Shown one piece after another: positions 30,201-36,039 of a DNA stretch of 36,039 nucleotides; position 1 is the first letter of the stretch; every line of letters starts with the position of its first letter. The DNA is from Mesostigma viride (lineage: Eukaryota > Streptophyta > Mesostigmatophyceae > Mesostigmatales > Mesostigmataceae): positions 2,384,005 to 2,420,043 of the forward strand of contig RPFO01000123.1 in assembly GCA_009746045.1 (NCBI GenBank), written 5' to 3'. Made by a program: the position numbers and the translations under genes. A model generated the notes under the pieces. That model saw nothing but the letters and a program-made list of their open reading frames with translations. It made no database searches and was not told where the DNA came from.

Positions 30201-33200
30201 GCGTTTTAAGGTCATGTTGCATGCCCCATGTCACCCCCATCCCCCCCACCCACCCACCCACACCCACCAATATCACCATCGTCCCTTGGGCCATGCCTTG
30301 TGATCTGCAACGTGCACACTGCCCCTGCCCTGCATGCCAGGATACTTGCTCCCTTGTCTCCCTTTGACTATACGGGGGGGGCGGGGGAAGTTCGCGGGGG
30401 GGGGGGCTGAGGGTGTAGGTCAAGCATCTGCCTTGATGATCTTTTTCTGCTCTCTTGGTCTCATCGCCTTCTCCCTGTTGTGCGAGTCTTCCTGCAACCG
30501 ATTTACCTTTGCCATCATGACCTGTGTGCGCGGATGTGCCTGGGCCACACTGCCCACCCCCTGGTGGGCCCACTCCCCACTCCATCCATGCAGTCCCTGG
30601 ATCAATCGGTGCTGGATCAACTGGATGCATATACGGACCTCAGTGAGGAATATACGGACCTCAGTGAGGAGACAAAAGGCATGGGGGGGGGTATCCTCGC
30701 GGTGGGCGGCAGCATCGAGATCCGCAACACTGCTATAATTGGGAACGAGGTGAGTGGCGATGTAGGCACGGGCCTACGTAGCAAACCAGGGGATGAATTG
30801 ATAAAGTGAGATGGTTAGTTAATTATTGGGTGATGGGGTACAAGGGGTGCGCATGGGACGCACGCCCAGTGGGGTCGTGCGCTCCAGTCTTTTGGGACAC
30901 CCAGGAGACTGCTCTGAGTGCTCTCGTTTTTTCATGTGGTACATAAGGTTGGTCGTTAAGTTGGACGAGTGCGCACTTGTTCTGTCCCTGTGCGCGGTAT
31001 AGTACAGGATGCGCCACCGCATGCACCGCAGTGAATAGCACGGCGAATGCCGCGGCATATTCCACGCAGGCCGCATCGTGTGTCCCGCTCCATCACCTCG
31101 CGCCGCCAGCCACCCGACTCTGGAGGCTGGTGGTGGGTGGCTACACTGCTGTTCAGCACTCCGGCTGTTTGCCAGGCAACATATCTATAGCAGTATATAC
31201 AGTGACCAAGGTTGTATACTCGCTGCGTGTACTGTCTTCTCAAGCCGTATCACTACTTTGTCCACTCTAACTATGCATCAAACATCCATTCTGGTGTAAA
31301 CTGGTGCAGCAGAGTCAAAGAAGCCTCCAGTCACCGCGTGGGTGGCAGATACTGCGCACACTGTAATGCCACTAAGTTCAATCTTCTTGGCCCTCTTTGA
31401 AAGTGACCTCGACACACTTGACTTGAGAGCCCTCTCAGGTTCAAGGTGGGTAGCTTTACCCGGGCGCTGCGCCCCCCCTTTCAACCAACAGGGACTCTCC
31501 ATGTACATCCACCCACAGGATCGCGTTTTCTCGTCATGACATCAACTCGGCTCCCCATGCCATCTTCACATCTCGTTGAGATACACTAACCATCTCCCTG
31601 CCAAGTGTCTGTCTTGGACGCCTGCCCTGCGGTTGCTCCCTCATGCCGTGTGGTCATGGCTCGCAGGCAACCCTCGGGGGCGGCTTCTGTTTCGTCACCG
31701 CGGCCCACCCCGTTGTGCTCTATGGTGTTCGTGTGGATGAAAACGTGGCGGTAAGCGACAGATGGCTGAAAGACTATGCATTGGAAATACCATGTCTTAT
31801 ATTTTACTTTTTATAGATAACGTGAACTACTAGATGTAGTATCAATATTACTATGAAGATTCGTGTGCGCACCGGCCACTGCTAGCTCAGGCTGCTCCAT
31901 CTCCACCATGACCATGTTTGTCAGTGTGACCTAAACTTTACCCTGCAGCTGGGGTGTTACCGTAGTGGTCAAAATCACTTTGCGTCTAACTACTTTGCGA
32001 ATCGACCTCGGAAACTGCTATTAATGGGCTTCATTTCGGGTCGCAAAGTTCAAAAGTTACCGCGCCGCGCTCGCGCCGCGCCGGGCCTTTAGAGCCAAGT
32101 ATCGTAACTTGGCTAGCGAACGCGTCGCGCCACAATTTACGCGCCCTGTCATTTGAAAGGTTTCTTCAAACTTCAAAGGCTTGTGCAGACTGCACGGTGT
32201 GACTCGTGAGGCACGATGGCATACTTTTAAAACATTCTGGGCTACTGCCGGTGTTGAAACTGCAGGTCCAGTCATCCTTAGGGCTAATGCTACAAGACTC
32301 CACACCGACAAACATGCATAACCGCGTGAGTTATAATAAATCCTTACGGTATTTAATGAAGTAATATACCATGAGTGCTATCAATGAACCGACTGAAAGA
32401 GACGGACAACCAGCGCAGGCCAAGTGAGACACTCATTAGCCACCGACCCTAAACAAACAAGTCGACCGGCTCGCGGACCTAAAACTTTGCCTTCATTTTG
32501 GGTCGCAAACTTTCAAATTCACCTTGTTTTTGGGTTCGCAAAGTAGTTAGACGCAAAGTGATTTTGACCACTACGGTACATTATTAGCACACCTAGCTTC
32601 TTAGGCATACTCTTAAGTATGTTCACTTATGGGTAGCTGAGACTATTAACCGGATCATCCTTGGCAATCAACAATGGACCTGACCCTTGTTGGCAAGTGA
32701 CAACAAGCAGACCTCTCATGTATGTGTGCACGCCTTGGCCACGCGCCTGTGCCCCTGTACCCTGTGCCACCACGTGCGCTATCACAGGTGGCCGCTCCCG
32801 GGGGGTTTACCTATGTCAGCGGTGAGATGCGACAGAGCTCGTTCACTAACAACCACGTCAAGGTAAACTCTTCGATCCCCAATCATGAGCATGAGCTAGA
32901 CTCCCTTTTGCCCATGACCGCATCAAAATGAGCTATCTTCTGCCCAAAATCAGCCGTGTTAGGGCAAGCTGGATGGACTATGAGGGAAAGCACGCTCGTT
33001 TGCCCATCAGGTCCTGGCCAATCAGAATCAGACATGCATTGGCATGGAGAATGTGTGCTCTGTCAGTGCTACAAGAATGCTTTGGTCAATGCGCCGAGTC
33101 CGCATGATTTGTACTATCATACTCATCACACGTCACAGGGATCATTATCACGTAATCCCAATGGTCGACTTAGCGCAAGGCAGAGGATCCCAAGCGTCAT

Positions 33201-34229
33201 GCCACCAGCCACGCGCTACGACGTGCCATCGCGGGGTAAAGTGCTATGTGTCGCGCCTGCCACCCCTAGGACAGGGGTCGGTTGGCCCGGATCTAGTGCA
33301 GGGAGATCGCCTCGATGTACGGCTTGCCCTCACCAGCAACGCTCACGGGAGAAGCAGCTCCTGGGCAGTGGCACAGAAAACCTCATGCAAAGCCAACCGT
33401 GTCTTGCTGTGGAACTTGTTGTGGAACACATGGCACACTGGCCCTATTTACAGCCTTGTCATCCTAGTCATGTCTTTTCTTACATCACGCAGTGGATGTG
33501 TATTCCCTACCACGTCCCCGGGCCGGTCCATTGCCCGACCATGCACCTGCCAACTGGCAGCCACGCACAGGGGGAGGCTCGTATAGCTTCAACGGGATGG
33601 CTTTCCTCATGTTCATGGGCGCTGCGCCTGCGAGCCGCCGCCGCGGCTTCCGGAGGCTTCTAGACGGTGTGGATGAGTCGGCCTACACATGGCTGCTGGC
33701 GCGCGTCCACATAAGCGACCATACCGCCGACACAATGGAACCCGCGGTCGGCGCGCAACAAGGCGTGCTGCGTATGTTCGAATGCACGTTTGCGGGAAAC
33801 ACTGGGAATTTGGTGAATAACGACGTTGAAGTCCACATGGGCCTAGGGCTCATGCGGCGGATCGACTACTGCCCTGCGCCGGCCAACTTTGCGGTGAGCT
33901 GCACGCCCCCTGCATGACAAGCCGCGCTAGCCGCTGCTGTGATATGCGAATGGTTGTCGTCACCCGTCCCTGCCCCGTGCTGTTGGTTTCACGAACCCTG
34001 GCAAGACGATGTGATGTGCTGGCCAACAGCCAGGTGATGTCCCATGTGCCGGATAGGCTGCGTCCTCTGTCCCCTTTCTTGGCACTTTTTTCTCAGTGGT
34101 TTCTTTGTTTCTGTACAGCCCGTGGGCGGCCTGGTACTGTCACGCTGCTGCCTGCTGGAAGGGGCTCCCGCTTGCCTACCCACCCATACAGCGTACCACC
34201 CATGCGACACCTGGTTGCTGTCCCTCTAG
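24223..34229 (+). CDS. Right-handed beta-helix-like repeat protein, 5' end unresolved
   Basis: Nine exons recognised: 24223 (or 24234)-24515, 25492-25617, 26431-26517, 27066-27137, 30594-30749, 31667-31751, 32788-32862, 33561-33893, 34119-34229. They total about 441 aa to a TAG stop. The first exon has a head typical of pectate-lyase-like beta-helix proteins: IIFVRSHIDLVGELPQV, DISIVGLCG, CVIDADTDGNG, MFVVTGGRLTIANLHLRNGY. Later exons each carry about one coil of the form GG-x-[ILF]-x-V ... C-x-[FILV] ... N-x-A, for example GGAIYVNELTAPATVTINGC and WGAILVAAGVFKMDNCLVSL. Exon junctions are mostly phase 0 and often follow NMA, GVA or NFA. The last exon is Cys-rich. Proteins of this type are often secreted or surface-bound, but no signal peptide is established. 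Oddities: exon 31667-31751 has one A too many to keep frame, a 52-bp array fills one intron and a MITE another. Exon calls rest on frame and splice consensus alone. Confidence 0.7.
25199..25242. repeat. Direct repeat TATGTATGCATTCTACT x2
   Basis: Two exact 17-bp copies 27 bp apart (25199-25215 and 25226-25242) in the first recognised intron of the beta-helix gene. No function inferred. Confidence 0.75.
27399..30178. repeat. 52-bp minisatellite, 53 copies plus a partial
   Basis: The unit begins CCACCTTATCGGTATTACCA, continues AGCTACTTATGGAGATACGA and ends ACCCTGAATGGG. The first and last unit starts (27399 and 30155) are exactly 53 x 52 bp apart, so there is no net length change in 2.76 kb. 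Point variants recur: GGTATTACC/GGTACTACC and GATACG/GATATG/GATGCG. It fills most of the 3456-bp intron between exons 27066-27137 and 30594-30749. It is not an open frame, because 52 is not a multiple of 3 and TGA recurs. Confidence 0.98.
30630..30671 (+). repeat. 21-bp in-exon tandem duplication (YTDLSEE x2)
   Basis: TATACGGACCTCAGTGAGGA plus one base occurs twice in tandem inside exon 30594-30749, adding seven codons without breaking frame. The second copy ends in G instead of A. Confidence 0.85.
31960..32576. mobile_element. Tc1/mariner-like MITE, 617 bp
   Basis: Perfect 42-bp terminal inverted repeats at 31960-32001 and 32535-32576, starting CCGTAGTGGTCAAAATCACT. Both ends are flanked by TA (31958-31959 and 32577-32578), the target duplication typical of Tc1/mariner. 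The GTGGTCAAAAT terminus also resembles that superfamily. No transposase is encoded, so the element is non-autonomous. It contains two related inner motifs, TTCATTTCGGGTCGCAAA (about 32030) and TTCATTTTGGGTCGCAAA (about 32491). It sits in the beta-helix gene intron between exons 31667-31751 and 32788-32862. Confidence 0.88.
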
Positions 34230-34359
34230 AACATTCCTGTATCTGGTCAGAAAACGGCCAGCTTTCTTCTCCCCCATCTCACATCACCATGCCATGAGGT
34301 CGCCCTGTCTGTTGGGCCGCACCGGTCGTGCCCCCCCCCACACCCCCCCCTCTTTTTTC

Positions 34360-35407
34360 TCTCTCTGTCTCTGTCTCTGTCTCTGTCTCTGCCTCTGTCT
34401 CCGCCTCCGCCTCTGCCTCCGCCTCCGCCTCCGCCTCCGCCTCCGCCTCCGCCTCCGCCTCCGCCTCCGCCTCCGCCTCCGCCTCCGCCTCCGCCCCCGC
34501 CTCCGCCTCCGCCTCCACCTCCGCCTCCCTCCCTCCCTCCCTCCCTCCCTCCCTCCCTCCCTCCCTCCCTCCCTCCCTCCTCCCTCCTCCCTCCCTCCCT
34601 CCCTCCCTCCCTCCCTCCCTCCCTCCTCCCTCTCCTCCCTCCCTCCTCCCTCCCTCCCTCCCTCCCTCCCTCCTCCCTCCCTCCTCCCTCCCTCCCTCCC
34701 TCCTCCTCCTCTCCTCCCTCCTCCCTCCCTCCCTCCCTCCCTCCCTCCCTCCCTCCCCCCCCTCCCTCCCTCCTCCCTCCCTCCTCCCTCCCTCCCTCCT
34801 CCCTCCCTCCCTCCCTCCCTCCTCCCTCCCTCCCTCCTCCCTCCCTCCTCTCCTCCCTCCCTCCCTCCCTCCCTCCCTCCCTCCCTCCCTCCCTCCCTCC
34901 CTCCCTCCCTCCCTCCCTCCCTCCCTCCCCCTCCCTCCCTCCCTCCCTCCCTCCTCCTCCCTCCCTCCCTCCCTCCCTCCCTCCCTCCTCCCTCCCTCCT
35001 CCTCCCTCCCTCCTCCCTCCTCCTCCCTCCCTCCCTCCCTCCCTCCTCCCTCCTCCCTCCCTCCCTCCTCCCTCCTCCCTCCCTCCCTCCCCTCCTCCCT
35101 CCCTCCCTCCCTCCCTCCCTCCCTCCTCCCTCCCTCCCTCCCTCCCTCCCTCCTCCCTCCCCCTCCCTCCCTCCCTCCCTCCCTCCCTCCCTCCCTCCCT
35201 CCTCCCTCCCTCCCTCCCTCCCTCCCTCCCTCCCTCCCTCCCTCCCTCCCTCCCTCCCTCCCTCCCCCTCCCTCCCTCCCTCCTCCTCCCTCCCTCCCTC
35301 CCTCCCTCCCTCCCCCTCCCTCCCTCGCTCCCTCCCTCGTCCCTCCCTCGCTCCCTCCCTCCCTCCCTCCCTCCTCGTCCCCCTCTCCCTCCCTCCCTCC
35401 CTCCCTT

Positions 35408-35502
<95 letters not shown>

Positions 35503-35611
35503 TCTCTCTCTCTCTCTGTCACTCTCTGTCTCTCTCTCCCTCTCTCTCTCTCTCTGTCTCTGTCTCTCTCTGTCTCTTTCTCTCTCTCTCTCTCCTCTCT
35601 CTCTCCTCTCT

Positions 35612-35675
<64 letters not shown>

Positions 35676-35831
35676 CTCTCTCTCTCTCCTCTCTCTCCTC
35701 TCTCTCTCTCCTCTCTCCTCCTCTCTCTCTCTCTCTCCTCTCTTCTCTCTCTCCTCTCCCCCTCCTCCCTCTCCTCCTCTCTCCTCCTCCTCCTCTCTCT
35801 CTCTCCCTCTCTCCTCTCTCTCCTCTCTCTC

Positions 35832-35876
<45 letters not shown>

Positions 35877-36039
35877 CTCTGTCTCCTCTCTCTCTCCTCC
35901 CTCCTCTCTCTCTCTCTCCTCCTCTCCTCCCTCTCCTCCTCCTCTCTCTCTCCTCCTCTCCTCTCTCCCTCTCCTCTCCTCCTCCTCTCTCTCTCACCCT
36001 CTCCTCTCCTCCTCTCCTCCTCTCTCGCTCTCCCCTCTC
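34360..36039. repeat. Polypyrimidine compound satellite to the window edge
   Basis: Successive blocks on the plus strand: TGTCTC (about 34360-34403), CCTCCG/CCGCCT (about 34391-34527), CCCT mixed with CCT (about 34527-35406), then CT-rich with CTGTCT and CCT variants (35407-36039). Almost all bases are C or T over about 1.7 kb. It follows the beta-helix gene stop (34229) by about 130 bp. The long Arg/Glu/Gly frames on the minus strand are products of the repeat. Confidence 0.96.

Noticed and set aside
32057-32311. 84-codon minus-strand frame inside the MITE as a transposase remnant
   Set aside because: It shows no DDE-type motif or helix-turn-helix pattern and is too short to support the call.
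33914-34297. Plus-strand 127-codon frame after the penultimate beta-helix exon
   Set aside because: It crosses a convincing intron (GTGAGC donor at 33894, TTTCTGTACAG acceptor at 34118) and has no family features.
34279-35997. Long minus-strand frame rich in Arg, Glu and Gly (572 codons)
   Set aside because: It is a direct translation of the CT/CCCT polypyrimidine satellite. Overlapping frames on the same strand are equally open, and there is no non-repeat domain.

Overview
This window is nuclear DNA from a microbial eukaryote. It holds four intron-rich genes with canonical GT-AG splice sites, and the introns are packed with micro- and minisatellites. The argininosuccinate synthase is of the plant/bacterial sequence type ([18 protein letters not shown]) rather than the animal type, which points to an alga or another plastid-bearing lineage. 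The species cannot be decided from the sequence.

Layout. (1) 209-8097, minus strand: argininosuccinate synthase, 11 exons visible, with its C-terminal quarter to third beyond the left edge. (2) 8098-9666: divergent intergenic region. (3) 9667-12105, plus strand: an RNF5/RNF185-type RING E3 ubiquitin ligase with C-terminal membrane segments, complete in 3 exons (212 aa). (4) 12106-13513: space between convergent 3' ends. (5) 13514-21615, minus strand: a complete 8-exon coiled-coil protein of 538 aa with a conserved, possibly C1q/TNF-like, C-terminal domain; all seven introns are phase 0. (6) 21616-24222: divergent upstream region with no exon assigned. (7) 24223-34229, plus strand: a right-handed beta-helix-like repeat protein, nine exons recognised, most carrying about one repeat each and mostly separated by phase-0 introns; its N-terminus is unresolved. 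(8) 34230-36039: a polypyrimidine tract of about 1.7 kb that runs to the right edge.

The genes have unrelated functions (arginine synthesis, ER-type ubiquitination, a coiled-coil structural protein, a beta-helix surface-type protein) and no operon-like logic links them. The most striking content lies in the introns. A 62-bp array (about 29 copies, no length change) repeats the 3' end of a coding exon together with its 5' splice site. A (CAA)71 tract abuts an acceptor and would be read as in-frame polyglutamine if a better upstream acceptor is used. A 52-bp array has 53 copies in perfect register. Two arrays in the E3-ligase intron share GTAGGG with that intron's own donor site. A 617-bp Tc1/mariner-like MITE has perfect 42-bp terminal inverted repeats.

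All exon boundaries were inferred by eye from reading frame, splice consensus and remembered family sequence. No RNA evidence or database search was available.
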